A stretch of DNA of 12,813 nucleotides from CAZJBS01 sp964544475 (GTDB lineage: Bacteria > CLD3 > SB21): contig CAZJBS010000053.1 of NCBI GenBank assembly GCA_964544475.1, positions 1 through 12,813 of the forward strand. The letters are read 5' to 3'. Shown piece after piece: positions 1 through 8,081 of this stretch. A model generated the notes under the pieces. The model was not told the DNA's origin and did no database searches. It saw only the letters and a list, made by a program, of their open reading frames with translations. The stretch's first letter is position 1; every line of letters starts with the position of its first letter. Position numbers and translations under genes: made by a program.

Positions 1-10
1 GCCCGACCGG

Positions 11-2011
11 TCACGGTTTCCTCGCAGCCTGGTTGATCTCCAACCTCTTCTGGATATTCCCGCGTATCATCGCCGATTCACCGACGTCCATGGCCCGTTG
101 ATACAGCCGGATGGCCTGCTCGCGATCGCGCCCTTCCATCATCATGGCCCGATCGGCAAACCGTATCGCGTAGTAGTTTCGCAGCATGTTGGCCATGCGG
201 TCTTTCGGCGTCTCCGGATCAATCAGGGCCCCGAAATCCAGCGTGCGATCGTCCATCGGTGCCGGTTCAAACGGCGCCCGCCGCAGCCTCTGAGCCACCA
301 GACGGGATTCCAGCGCATAATTGGCGAGCAGCCCCTGCTCCAGCGGCCGGATGGGCTGAAATATCGTCACATAAATCGGACGCGTATCAAAATGCCGGTC
401 GGCCATCGCCTGGATCATCGCCACATAACGCTGCTGGATGAAATTCGGGTCAAAGGGCACCTTGTCTTCAAATGGCCGCACCGCTGCCAGAAAAGCATCC
501 ACCTCCGCCCGGCAGGCGTTCATAAATTCAGGATACCACGATTTCAGCATTGTGATATACCAGGTCCGGCGAAGCAGTTCGACATCAACAAAAATCACAT
601 CCTTCGCACGCCCGGCGACGTGCTGATGGTACATGACCGGAAACGCAAACGGATCCCAGTTGGCGAAGACGATGGCGTCGGGCTCGATGTGCCGCTCGAG
701 ATCATCCAGAAACTGCTCTGTAAAATGGTACCGGCTCATGTCTTCGTGACGGAAGCCGTTCCAGGTCATGTAAACCGCGCCGGCCACAGCCATCAGCAGG
801 ATGGCAACCCACGCCGGGCGCCACGAACCCTTGCGCATCGCCCATTCCGCCATCCACAAAAAACCAATCCCGACGAGAATACCCCAGAAAAGGTAGAATG
901 GCAGATACATCACGGACACCAGACCCTTTTGCTCGGCGATCGCAAACGGATCGCGTCCCGTGATATTGACATTGGTGACGTACGCCACGAGCGGTCCGGT
1001 AAGAACATTGAACAGCAGCGCAAGAAAAAACAAAGGACGACGACGGCTCCACAACACAACCAAACCCATCAGTCCGGCGGCGATGAACCACACGGTAAAC
1101 TGTTCGAACAACATCTCGTAGTGCAAACCGATTTGCGATAAGAGGACCTTCATGCTTCTCGTCGTACCGACGTCGAGGCCATACTGATGCCGCCCCACGA
1201 CGCGCCAGAAGTTGGTCCAGTTTTCGGGATCGCCCCAGTCCATGGCCGGATTTCGCCATGACGCCACCGGCAGATACACATACGGCAATAAGCCCGCGAT
1301 CACACACGCCCCACCCGCCAGGAGCCGCAGACGATCCAGCAGGTACGTGCGATCAATCAGGAATGCCGTCGCGATGCCCATTGGTAAAAAAATCGCAGAC
1401 GTGTGATGGTTAGTCAATGTCAATCCGGCAAAAAAACAATACAGATAGAAATAACGCTCCCGCGCCGGTCCGGGTTCACGCCCGCTCGTCGAGTCGATAT
1501 ACCATCGCACCAGCAGCCACAACAAAAGCACCGTGAGGAAATCATTCAAGGCGTACACTTCGGTGATCACGGCCTGGCTCATATAAGAACGGCCCATCGC
1601 GACGATCATGGCGGCGCACACCGCCATGCCGCTGATCACATACCGAAAAACCGGCGCCGGATTCCCAAAGAGACGCGCGCCCAAATCCAGAATCAGAAGA
1701 GCCAGAAATCCAACCGCCATCGCCGAAAATACCGCCGACAGCAAATTGACACGATAGGCGACATCCCCAAACGGCATGAGGCTGAACAGTTTGCCCAGCA
1801 TGGTGAACAACGGGTAACCGGGTTCGTGGGGGACGCCCAACGTGTGCGCGGCCGTGATGAGTTCGCCGCTGTCTTCAAACGTGACTGTTGGAGCGAGGGC
1901 CAGAACGTAAAAAACCAGGGGGGTCACGAAAGCCGTGAGGAAAGTCATCGCCACTTGCCAGGTCGGAATTACAATGGGTTCGAGAATGGGTTGTTTGGGT
2001 ATTTTCTTCAT
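11..2011 (-). CDS. DUF2723-family GT-C membrane glycosyltransferase-like protein
   Basis: Predicted integral inner-membrane protein of 666 residues. It begins with one hydrophobic helix, then FEDSGEL (residues 45-51) and a PHEPGYPL motif, the pattern of DUF2723 proteins, which resemble protein O-mannosyltransferases of the GT-C fold. Asp47 sits where GT-C enzymes carry a first-loop catalytic acid. Many hydrophobic helices follow, to about residue 440. A soluble C-terminal part of about 220 residues then contains IFANWDPFAFP and ends in a TPR-like stretch (REQAIRLYQRAMDVGE). The start at 2011 is preferred over an in-frame start at 2095 because that would overlap the upstream glycosyltransferase by about 80 nt. 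AGGAG lies about 13 nt before this ATG, just upstream of the neighbour's stop. It is the last gene of the operon and would transfer a sugar from a polyprenyl-phosphate donor. Acceptor unknown; family call firm, activity inferred. Confidence 0.88.
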   Translation of the reverse strand: MKKIPKQPILEPIVIPTWQVAMTFLTAFVTPLVFYVLALAPTVTFEDSGELITAAHTLGVPHEPGYPLFTMLGKLFSLMPFGDVAYRVNLLSAVFSAMAVGFLALLILDLGARLFGNPAPVFRYVISGMAVCAAMIVAMGRSYMSQAVITEVYALNDFLTVLLLWLLVRWYIDSTSGREPGPARERYFYLYCFFAGLTLTNHHTSAIFLPMGIATAFLIDRTYLLDRLRLLAGGACVIAGLLPYVYLPVASWRNPAMDWGDPENWTNFWRVVGRHQYGLDVGTTRSMKVLLSQIGLHYEMLFEQFTVWFIAAGLMGLVVLWSRRRPLFFLALLFNVLTGPLVAYVTNVNITGRDPFAIAEQKGLVSVMYLPFYLFWGILVGIGFLWMAEWAMRKGSWRPAWVAILLMAVAGAVYMTWNGFRHEDMSRYHFTEQFLDDLERHIEPDAIVFANWDPFAFPVMYHQHVAGRAKDVIFVDVELLRRTWYITMLKSWYPEFMNACRAEVDAFLAAVRPFEDKVPFDPNFIQQRYVAMIQAMADRHFDTRPIYVTIFQPIRPLEQGLLANYALESRLVAQRLRRAPFEPAPMDDRTLDFGALIDPETPKDRMANMLRNYYAIRFADRAMMMEGRDREQAIRLYQRAMDVGESAMIRGNIQKRLEINQAARKP

Positions 2012-2016
2012 ACGCG

Positions 2017-2748
2017 TTAGGTTTCTCCTTTGGACTGTTTCATCGCCGCTCGCAACAGACGATGGTATCGCCGGACATGCATAAACGTCTTCCACGCCGA
2101 TAACGCCACTTTGAATCTCATGGATGTCGAATAACTCGAAGCGGATCCCGATCGGACGGGACGCCGAAAGGGTATGCTCGTCAGACGAAGACCGGAAAGA
2201 CCAATCAGGGTCAAAAGGTGCGGACTTGGAATGGCATATTCAAGGAGCCGTTCGACCAGGCCGCGATCCAAAACCATAAAGAGCCCCGAACGGACCGGCA
2301 ACCGGCCCGACGTCAACAAACTCAGAACCATTTTGAACAGGAGGGATGTCACTCTTCTTCCAATGGATTCATACGACCCGTACTTCCCCGCGAAAACGGC
2401 ATGATAGCCTTCGCACAATCTGGCGAGCATGGCGGGGATGCATTCGGGTTCATCCTGCAGATCCGCATCCAGCGTGACGAAACGTTCTCCGCGTCCCTGC
2501 GCGAGGCCGGCCAGCAGGGCGGCGTTCTGACCCACGTTGTCCCGCAGCGCGATAACTTTTATACGCTCATCTCCGGAGGCCCATTCATTCATCAACTGCA
2601 ACGAGTCGTCCGGACCGGCGTCGTTGACGTAGATGATTTCAAAGGGGCGGCCGTACGCTTCCAGAACGTGGATCAGACGACTGTGCAATTCCGGCAGCGT
2701 GTCACGGTTACGGTAAACAGGCAATATGGCCGACACGTATGGATTCAT
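2017..2748 (-). CDS. GT2 glycosyltransferase, DPM1/ArnC-like
   Basis: Cytosolic or membrane-associated family 2 glycosyltransferase of 243 residues. The N-terminal GT-A fold shows SAILPVYRN (6-14), VNDAGPDD (41-48), the metal-binding DAD (94-96) and QDEPE (98-102), which is typical of the dolichyl/undecaprenyl-phosphate sugar transferase branch (compare DADLQDPPE). It lacks the two C-terminal transmembrane helices many ArnC-like proteins carry and ends in a basic helix, so membrane contact would be peripheral. Its ATG directly follows the TGA of the dehydrogenase gene (TGAATG), which suggests coupled translation. Because two GT-C proteins lie in the same operon, a reasonable inference is that it makes the polyprenyl-phosphate-sugar they use. 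Direct glycan elongation is an alternative. Sugar identity cannot be read. Confidence 0.9.
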   Translation of the reverse strand: MNPYVSAILPVYRNRDTLPELHSRLIHVLEAYGRPFEIIYVNDAGPDDSLQLMNEWASGDERIKVIALRDNVGQNAALLAGLAQGRGERFVTLDADLQDEPECIPAMLARLCEGYHAVFAGKYGSYESIGRRVTSLLFKMVLSLLTSGRLPVRSGLFMVLDRGLVERLLEYAIPSPHLLTLIGLSGLRLTSIPFRRPVRSGSASSYSTSMRFKVALSAWKTFMHVRRYHRLLRAAMKQSKGET

Positions 2749-3711
2749 TCAATAACCGCGCGTCTTATCCACGATATTGAGAAGCGGCAGGCCGTCATGA
2801 AACCGGCGGACATTTTCTACAAATATCGGCTCCCATTGGAATGGCGGTGACTCGACGCTCCGTCCCACGTGCGGCGTCAGAAGCAGCCGGTCGGACGTCC
2901 ATACCCAGTGCCCGGGACCCGGAGGCTCTTCTTCGAGAACGTCCAGAGCCGCCCTCAGGCGGCCGCTGCCCAGGCTCGCCTGCAGAGCCTTCTCGTCCAG
3001 CGTGCCTCCCCGGCTGACATTGATCACCAGCGCATCGGCCGGCAATGCGCGCAGTTCATCCTGCGACACGATGTGTCTGGTGAGAGGCGTTTCGGGCAAC
3101 GCCAAAATCAGAATATCAGTCAGTTCCAGCCGGTCGCGCCAAGCATCCGGTCCGCCAACCAGAAAGCCTTCCGCATCCGTCGAGGGCGCACCGGTGTGGC
3201 ACCGCCGGACGCCCGTGATGTCACAGCCAAATCCACGAAGCCGGCGTGCGATCGATCGGCCGACGCCACCCCAACCAAGGATCAAAACGCGCAAACCCGT
3301 CAATCGCCGGAGCGGGCGGCGCTCCCACACGCCCCGGCGCTGGGCGTCGCGGGCCTCCGGCAGTCCGCGCAAAAGGGCCAGTATCATGGCCATGGCATGA
3401 TCCGCCATCTCGGCATCATACACACCGCGAACCGACGTCAGACACAATTCCGGCCGGTCGGCGATGCCTCGGAGAATGACGTCCACGCCCATGGAATTCG
3501 ATTGTATCCATCGGAGTTTGCCGGCATACGGTAGCGACTGTAGGAAATAGCGGTTTCCAAGGACGGCGTCCGCATCCGCAATAGCCCGGGCGGCGGATGT
3601 TTCGTCCGTGGCCGTCCGCCATTCCACACCGGGCGCCGACGCTTCAAGTTGCCGCCGGTGATCCTCGTGAGGCTCATACATAAGCAAAATTTTAAGGCGT
3701 GGTCGTGACAT
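2749..3711 (-). CDS. D-isomer-specific 2-hydroxyacid dehydrogenase
   Basis: NAD(P)-dependent oxidoreductase of 320 residues, a normal family length. It interconverts a 2-oxo acid and a D-2-hydroxy acid. The Rossmann glycine motif GWGGVG lies at 146-151, the catalytic Arg at 234 in NVSRGG, the catalytic Glu around 262 in DVLEEEPP, and the catalytic His at 281 in LTPHVGR, so the active site looks intact. The N-terminal substrate domain contains MYEPHEDH, and SNSMGVD at 71-77 matches the usual substrate-loop position. Its 5' end overlaps the aldolase gene by 20 nt, and its TGA abuts the next ATG. Placement beside an HpcH/HpaI-type aldolase suggests it reduces that enzyme's 2-oxo product, or works on the same acid, for a glycan substituent. 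That link is inference; the family is clear. Confidence 0.9.
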   Translation of the reverse strand: MSRPRLKILLMYEPHEDHRRQLEASAPGVEWRTATDETSAARAIADADAVLGNRYFLQSLPYAGKLRWIQSNSMGVDVILRGIADRPELCLTSVRGVYDAEMADHAMAMILALLRGLPEARDAQRRGVWERRPLRRLTGLRVLILGWGGVGRSIARRLRGFGCDITGVRRCHTGAPSTDAEGFLVGGPDAWRDRLELTDILILALPETPLTRHIVSQDELRALPADALVINVSRGGTLDEKALQASLGSGRLRAALDVLEEEPPGPGHWVWTSDRLLLTPHVGRSVESPPFQWEPIFVENVRRFHDGLPLLNIVDKTRGY

Positions 3712-4513
3712 GCGATAACCCGTTGATCAATGCCCCGATCTCAAGGCGGTTCGCTTCCAGTCGCGTTTCGCTTCCGTGGGCAAGATCGTCCAGGGTGGCT
3801 CTTATGCTCTCGACGGCCTCGGGCAATTCCGTCCGGCATACATCCGAAACAAACGACCGTCTCAAGAAAGCAAACGCGCAATCCAAACGCACCATTTCAC
3901 TCATCAACAACCGGCATGGAATGGGCTTTCCCCGGTCCGGCAAGGTCAGGCCGCCGAAACCCAAACGTCCCGGCACGTGGCGGCGAACGCGGTCCAAGGT
4001 GCCATCGGCGATCGGAGTAAACAGTTTGGACCCGGATAAACCCAGACGCCGGCGGTCAATCCACAAGTCATTCAGACCGACGTAATATCGGGACAACGGC
4101 AGATCGGCCAGTTCATCAAGCGCTTCCAACGCATCACAGGTTTCAATAAGAATACCCACACCACACCGCTCCCGCACCCGCGTCAGAACGAATTCGACGT
4201 CCCGCGCAGTTCTGACCATCGGAACCAGAATTTCGGCGGCGCCCCCGCCGATGGCTCTTTCGATTTCATAGGCCGTGCGGTCGTGAACCTCGTTGATCCG
4301 GCAGATAATCGGACGGTCGCAAAACTTGCGCAATCGCATGAGGTCGTCTTCGGTATGAAAGTTGATCTGCGTATCGAAACCTTCCTGCCGAATCGTCTTG
4401 CCCCGGTTTTCCCAATCGATGATCATACCCGTGATGCCCGCGTTCAAGGCATCCCGCGCAAAATCCGGATCATGGTAGAACAGCCAGAATTCCATGGGGA
4501 GGTTTTGTTTCAT
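3692..4513 (-). CDS. HpcH/HpaI aldolase / citrate-lyase-family protein
   Basis: Predicted TIM-barrel carbon-carbon lyase of 273 residues, in the superfamily that uses a divalent metal to cleave or form bonds between pyruvate- or acetyl-type units and aldehydes or oxo acids. Features in order: IIDWE (31-35), CRIN with Arg72, the VPMVRTARDVE segment (97-107), ILIET with candidate metal ligand Glu124, and GLNDL with Asp149. These match the spacing of HpaI/CitE-type active sites. An in-frame reading extends to 4630, but the ATG at 4513 is preferred. It gives a 4-nt ATGA overlap with the upstream methyltransferase, and the extra 39 residues are low-complexity antisense-like sequence. Catabolic roles of the family are usual, so its presence inside a glycosyltransferase/methyltransferase operon is odd. 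Substrate unknown. Confidence 0.85.
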   Translation of the reverse strand: MKQNLPMEFWLFYHDPDFARDALNAGITGMIIDWENRGKTIRQEGFDTQINFHTEDDLMRLRKFCDRPIICRINEVHDRTAYEIERAIGGGAAEILVPMVRTARDVEFVLTRVRERCGVGILIETCDALEALDELADLPLSRYYVGLNDLWIDRRRLGLSGSKLFTPIADGTLDRVRRHVPGRLGFGGLTLPDRGKPIPCRLLMSEMVRLDCAFAFLRRSFVSDVCRTELPEAVESIRATLDDLAHGSETRLEANRLEIGALINGLSHVTTTP

Positions 4514-5352
4514 GCGGTTGGCCCTGGCTTGATGGCCACCGCCAGACAACTCGCGCCGATCGGGATGACTTTGTTTTGGCGCAGGCGTTGGATTTCCCGG
4601 TTCAGCACGAACGTGATGATCCGGGACCATCCGGGTTGATCCACGAGGTGCTCGCGCCGTTTCGTCAAGGCCGTAATGGATTTTCGGAAACCCAGCCGGC
4701 CGGGTATTGTTCGCGTAATCAAAATCGGAATGGGTAACGCCATGAAGAGGTAGGTGGAATATTCAACCCGCATGCCGGCCTGATGGAGGGCTTTGGCCAG
4801 CCGCTGCCGCGAATAACGCCGGAAGTGACCCAGGTGCACGTCGTTGGGGGACCATAGCCAGTTGTACGCCGGAACGGTGACATACAATCGCCCGCCGGGC
4901 TTCAGAATCCGTCGCACTTCGCACAACAGTTTTTGCTCGTTCTCCACATGTTCAAGTACATCAAACAACCCGACGGAAGGCAATGCGTCGGTCAGAAATC
5001 CCGCTTCCTCAAGCGAAGCCCAGACGACGCCACCCACGCCGCGGTCCCTGGCATTCAGCGCGCCCTGTTTGCCGGGCTCCACCACGATCACCTCCAACCC
5101 CGACTGCTGAAGACGCGCCGCCACGGTTCCGTTTCCACCGCCGATGTCGAACACACATCCGCCGGGCGGATACGAATTCATGAGTTCCGCGATGCAACGG
5201 TTGCGATGGCGGTACCAAAATGAGTTGTCTTCGATGCCAAAACAGATTTCGTTGCCGCCGGCGGGATAGGAGACGTCCTCATTTCCCCGCGCCGTCCAGA
5301 TGTTTTCGGGAAGAAACGTCAACCGGTGTGAATACTGCCGCAAATCGCTCAT
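4510..5352 (-). CDS. Class I SAM-dependent methyltransferase
   Basis: Soluble methyltransferase of 280 residues with a Methyltransf_23/11-type core. SAM motif I is CVFDIGGGNGTVA (66-78), the acidic strand-2 end is VVEPGK (90-95), motif II is DVLEH (131-135) and motif III is LKPGGRLYVTVPAY (150-163). The LWSPNDVHLGHFRRYS segment just after is commonly seen in methyltransferases from polysaccharide and lipid-linked glycan loci. Residues 20-45 (DVSYPAGGNEICFGIEDNSF) form an N-terminal lid. The C-terminal 90 residues carry a hydrophobic patch (YLFMALPIPILITR) that could touch membrane or lipid substrate. Both ends are linked by ATGA overlaps, to the other methyltransferase and to the aldolase. 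The likely acceptor is a sugar or a lipid-linked intermediate, which is inference from context. Confidence 0.88.
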   Translation of the reverse strand: MSDLRQYSHRLTFLPENIWTARGNEDVSYPAGGNEICFGIEDNSFWYRHRNRCIAELMNSYPPGGCVFDIGGGNGTVAARLQQSGLEVIVVEPGKQGALNARDRGVGGVVWASLEEAGFLTDALPSVGLFDVLEHVENEQKLLCEVRRILKPGGRLYVTVPAYNWLWSPNDVHLGHFRRYSRQRLAKALHQAGMRVEYSTYLFMALPIPILITRTIPGRLGFRKSITALTKRREHLVDQPGWSRIITFVLNREIQRLRQNKVIPIGASCLAVAIKPGPTA

Positions 5353-6092
5353 GACAATTCAGGTCTTCGCGCTTTGAATAATTGAAATGGCAGCGCCCAT
5401 CGCCACCACGGCATCCACTCAAATACCGTTTCAAGCTTGAGCCCGATCACCGGCCAATTCGTGACGAATCGCGGAAAAAAACCAAATCGCTCGATTCGCA
5501 TATCCGTCAAACCGGCCTGCGTCATGGACCGAAACATCAAACCGCGTCGCATGCGCACGAGCCCGCCATCGCCCTGCCAGGTCATGCCGGGCGTCATCAT
5601 GATCTGAACATAGTATAGAAGATTGTAGGGATTCGGCTCCAGGAACACGAGACGCCCACCGGGCTTCAGTAAGTCCCTGCATGCGCCGAAACACGCGTCG
5701 ATATCGTGCACGTGGTGCAACACAAAGAACCCGACGACCACGTCAAACATGCCGGCCAGTTCGGCGGGAAACCGTATCATGTCGCTTTCGTACAGGGGAA
5801 CGTTGAACCGTCCGCCGTCATACTCCCGGAATTTTTGCAACAGAAACGGCGAAAGATCCAATCCTTCGACACGGATGCCGCGGCGCGCCATCTCAAGAGT
5901 GTACTTGCCCATGCCGCATCCGAGATCCAGCACGCGATCCCCTTCCCGGATTTCAGCGCATCGAACAAGCCGATCCACCTGTCGCGTCACGTACGGCGTG
6001 ACGCGGGGAATCATGGTGCTTTTGATCGACTTCGAAAAATAGTCCTTTTGCGACTTGTTGTGATTTTCGATGATCGATTCGGGTACATTCAT
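5349..6092 (-). CDS. Class I SAM-dependent methyltransferase
   Basis: Soluble methyltransferase of 247 residues (Methyltransf_11/25 type). Motif I is VLDLGCGMGKYT (54-65), the acidic residue for ribose binding lies in EGLDLS (76-81), and the post-motif region is VVVGFFVLHHVHDID (118-132). Motif III is LLKPGGRLVFLEPNPYN (141-157). The start at 6092 is chosen because it gives a 4-nt ATGA overlap with the upstream GT-C gene. A reading to 6470 would run 378 nt back inside that gene and adds non-homologous residues. The C-terminus contains a hydrophobic, Trp-rich stretch (VFEWMPWWRWALPF), suggesting association with a membrane or a hydrophobic substrate. It shares only the fold with the next gene, so the pair probably has two targets. 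Substrate unknown. Confidence 0.87.
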   Translation of the reverse strand: MNVPESIIENHNKSQKDYFSKSIKSTMIPRVTPYVTRQVDRLVRCAEIREGDRVLDLGCGMGKYTLEMARRGIRVEGLDLSPFLLQKFREYDGGRFNVPLYESDMIRFPAELAGMFDVVVGFFVLHHVHDIDACFGACRDLLKPGGRLVFLEPNPYNLLYYVQIMMTPGMTWQGDGGLVRMRRGLMFRSMTQAGLTDMRIERFGFFPRFVTNWPVIGLKLETVFEWMPWWRWALPFQLFKARRPELS

Positions 6093-7510
6093 GGCGCGTG
6101 TCCGTTGGGATCGGTGTCTTTGGGAACACCGGTCGGTTGGCCCCGCCTGATGAAGCGCTGGTACACATAATGAAAAGCCAGACCGGAGAACATCAATACA
6201 AAAACGTGTACACACAGCGTCCGGCGGGGATCGTTTCCAATGAGGTAGAATATTAGATAAAAATAAGTGAATGCAAACAAAATCACGCGCAGGCGAATGG
6301 CATAGATCAGGACTCCAAACAAGGCCATGTGCCCGAAGACCATCGCGCCAAGACTGGCCATAAACCAGCCGGTCCGGCCCTGCGCCAGGTAGTGGGAATG
6401 CGGGCGCAGATGCAGCCGCTGGCCGGGAATTTTTGCCACCCACAGACTCTCCATCCAGGCCAATCGCCAACGGCGCAAGATTTTCGGGATGACACCGCCC
6501 GATCCGGTCTCTGGAAGGGCATTTGAAAGTTCAGTGACCCGCCCGGAAAAGGACCATTCGAAGCGTTCCCGTTCCGAAAGTTTTTTCCAATCACCGTAGA
6601 GACGCTTGTAGTCGTCCGAGTCGGTTTTGAAGTTTTCTTCCAGGGCGAGGTAATAGTCCCGCAGTTCGGTCGTGTGACTCGTGCCGACCGACCAGATGAT
6701 CCTCCAGTTCGGAAAGAAGCTGTACGTTCTCAGAAGCCAGGGAAGAATCAGGATCACCACGACACCTGACACCATCGCCGTGTATTTGAGGCTTTGCGCC
6801 ACGTTCCTGAATTGAATCCAAAAAAAGACGAAGGCCAGCGACGGCCCGAGTATCGTCACACGCAGAATCAGAATGGACACGGCCAGCGCCACCGAAAATG
6901 CCAACAACCATCGCGCAGACCGATTCATCAAAAACCGGGCAAAACAGTAATTCATGGCAACGACCACGAAGGCCTGCAGGGTTTCACGCAAGGGCAGCGC
7001 CGCAAAGGCCGCCAGCGGCACGTAGCAGGCGCCCAACAGACCAAGTACCCATGCCGCGCGTTTCTGCAGGACGAGAGACAACGTCAAATAGAAAACCACG
7101 CACATGATGGCGCCGAGCGCGCATTGGACCATCTGCAGCCCGACAAACTCCGGGTGATGGTTGAGATCGGTCATATCCGTCACATAGGATATTTCACCAA
7201 ACCACGAACAGACCCCGTAGACGGCGGCGATGAACAAAGAATAACCGGGTTCACGAAAAAAATAGGGCTCAAACGGCGCCTGAATGTCATTGGAGTAGCC
7301 GTTGCCGAGGACGAGGTTGACGGCGACGTTGTGGTAATCCAGTCCGTCGCTGGGTTTGACATCGTCCATCTGCCAGGCGACGAGCCCAACCCGCAGGATC
7401 AGAGCCACACCGCCGATAATGAGAATCGCCGCGCGATGCCCGCCGGTGTTTCGTGGATCCGGAATTCGAATCTCACGCCAGGTACGAATGATCGATTCAC
7501 GAATATTCAT
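6089..7510 (-). CDS. ArnT/PMT-like (GT39-type) GT-C glycosyltransferase
   Basis: Integral membrane protein of 473 residues, first gene of the operon. After a cytosolic N-terminus and a hydrophobic helix (AAILIIGGVALILRVGLVAW), the first outer loop holds DGLDYHNVAVNLVLGNGY and FREPGYSLFIAAVYG, the signature region of PMT_2/ArnT-like enzymes. An acidic residue there is expected to be catalytic. About nine more hydrophobic segments follow, and a hydrophilic outer loop with KRLYGDWKKLSERERFEW lies mid-protein. Such enzymes move a sugar from polyprenyl phosphate to lipid, glycan or protein outside the membrane. The ATG at 7510 is preferred; an in-frame GTG at 7549 would add 13 residues and has no better ribosome-binding site. 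The stop overlaps the next ATG by four bases. Family clear, acceptor unknown. Confidence 0.85.
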   Translation of the reverse strand: MNIRESIIRTWREIRIPDPRNTGGHRAAILIIGGVALILRVGLVAWQMDDVKPSDGLDYHNVAVNLVLGNGYSNDIQAPFEPYFFREPGYSLFIAAVYGVCSWFGEISYVTDMTDLNHHPEFVGLQMVQCALGAIMCVVFYLTLSLVLQKRAAWVLGLLGACYVPLAAFAALPLRETLQAFVVVAMNYCFARFLMNRSARWLLAFSVALAVSILILRVTILGPSLAFVFFWIQFRNVAQSLKYTAMVSGVVVILILPWLLRTYSFFPNWRIIWSVGTSHTTELRDYYLALEENFKTDSDDYKRLYGDWKKLSERERFEWSFSGRVTELSNALPETGSGGVIPKILRRWRLAWMESLWVAKIPGQRLHLRPHSHYLAQGRTGWFMASLGAMVFGHMALFGVLIYAIRLRVILFAFTYFYLIFYLIGNDPRRTLCVHVFVLMFSGLAFHYVYQRFIRRGQPTGVPKDTDPNGHAP

Positions 7511-7588
7511 AAGCGGTCCGTCGACGGGGCGTGCCCGGGGTGAACTCACTTCAATGGGGTGTCAAATGCAGGCGTTCAAGGCATTCTA

Positions 7589-7771
7589 TCAACGTAGTTC
7601 ATTCGAGGCCAGTCCCAAGGCACGGGGTGGCAACGAACCGACGAGTACAGACAAATCGTCAATTTTTAGAACAACTTCATCACCAGCGTAACGAGCATAA
7701 AAGTGTGGTGGCTCGTGGTCTGAAAAATACAGGTATATTGAAATGCCGTAGAATCGGCTAATGATTGGCAT
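7589..7771 (-). pseudogene. DUF4160 protein, frameshifted at the C-terminus
   Basis: A 60-residue reading that starts MPIISRFYGISIYLYFSDHEPPHF, the hallmark of DUF4160 proteins. It continues through SVLVGSLPPRALGLA and then ends early in SNELR. Family members continue at this point with LVLEW and roughly 15-30 more residues. In the alternative frame just past the break the DNA reads LE-stop-TTLIECLERLHL down to a stop at 7551-7553. This fits one lost base plus a Trp codon turned into TGA. The start overlaps the end of the DUF2442 gene by 14 nt, so the two are an operon. DUF4160 and DUF2442 proteins are often neighbours and are sometimes listed as toxin-antitoxin-like, but no activity is established. 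It is probably non-functional or a shortened variant. Confidence 0.7.
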
Positions 7772-8045
7772 GATCAGGCGTCATTTGCGTGCAAAACTCA
7801 TCAAGTGTCTTCCCCGTTATCTGTAAATACAGGGAATCAGGGCAGAGATCAAGCTGATCGCTCCACGCAATGGCGCCGGTCTCACTATCTACATAAACTG
7901 CCGCGAAAACATCGGGGTCGCCAAGCTTTTTAAAAACGCCCTTCCTGATGCTTTCCGATAGATCAACGGTTCCCTTCGTGACATCCTCGAATGTGAGGAA
8001 AAGCTTGAAACCGGGTTGTGCTGTGACGTGGGTGATTCTGATCAT
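7758..8045 (-). CDS. DUF2442 domain protein
   Basis: Small soluble protein of 95 residues that covers the whole DUF2442 domain. The family pattern shows as FKLFLTFEDVTKGTVDLSE (13-31), then KGVFKKLGDPDVFAAVYVDSETGAIAW (35-61), with a PDSLYLQITG ending. The function of the family is not known. It usually sits beside DUF4160, as here, and has been proposed as part of toxin-antitoxin-like or NADH-associated small modules without firm evidence. No Shine-Dalgarno sequence precedes the ATG. A promoter-like pair ends 7 bases before it, so the mRNA may be leaderless. The gene is first in a two-gene unit with the decayed DUF4160 reading. Family call is confident, role is not. Confidence 0.85.
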   Translation of the reverse strand: MIRITHVTAQPGFKLFLTFEDVTKGTVDLSESIRKGVFKKLGDPDVFAAVYVDSETGAIAWSDQLDLCPDSLYLQITGKTLDEFCTQMTPDHANH

Positions 8046-8052
8046 TTCGACA

Positions 8053-8081
8053 AAACTACGGTAAGTGATTCAGAACGTCAA
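8053..8081 (-). promoter_or_regulatory. Putative sigma-70-type promoter of the DUF2442 gene
   Basis: On the minus strand TTGACG (plus 8076-8081) and TAGTTT (plus 8053-8058) are separated by exactly 17 bases. The -10 box ends only 7 bases before the ATG at 8045, so transcription should start at or within a few bases of the start codon. That agrees with the absence of a ribosome-binding site. Sequence match only. Confidence 0.5.

Noticed and set aside
98..1141. 347-residue plus-strand open reading
   Set aside because: Lies wholly antisense to the DUF2723 gene; rich in His, Arg and Gln with no domain, as expected of a shadow of a membrane-protein gene.
1403..2020. 205-residue plus-strand open reading
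   Set aside because: Antisense to the N-terminal half of the same gene, with shadow composition and no motif.
2218..2850. 210-residue plus-strand open reading
   Set aside because: Antisense to the GT2 gene, whose DAD and QDEPE motifs fix the real frame.
6093..6470. N-terminal extension of the first methyltransferase
   Set aside because: Would overlap the GT-C gene by 378 bases; the ATGA junction at 6089-6092 gives the normal methyltransferase start.
6794..7543. 249-residue plus-strand open reading
   Set aside because: Antisense to the ArnT-like gene; His/Gln/Arg-rich and without a domain.
7583..7588. TAGAAT (minus strand) as -10 box of the glycan operon
   Set aside because: Good hexamer, but no acceptable -35 at 16-18 bases; TTGACA further down lacks a -10. 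The operon promoter could not be assigned.
7589..7603. TGA read as tryptophan (recoded genome) in the DUF4160 tail
   Set aside because: TGA is clearly a stop at several operon junctions, and a frame change is needed as well.
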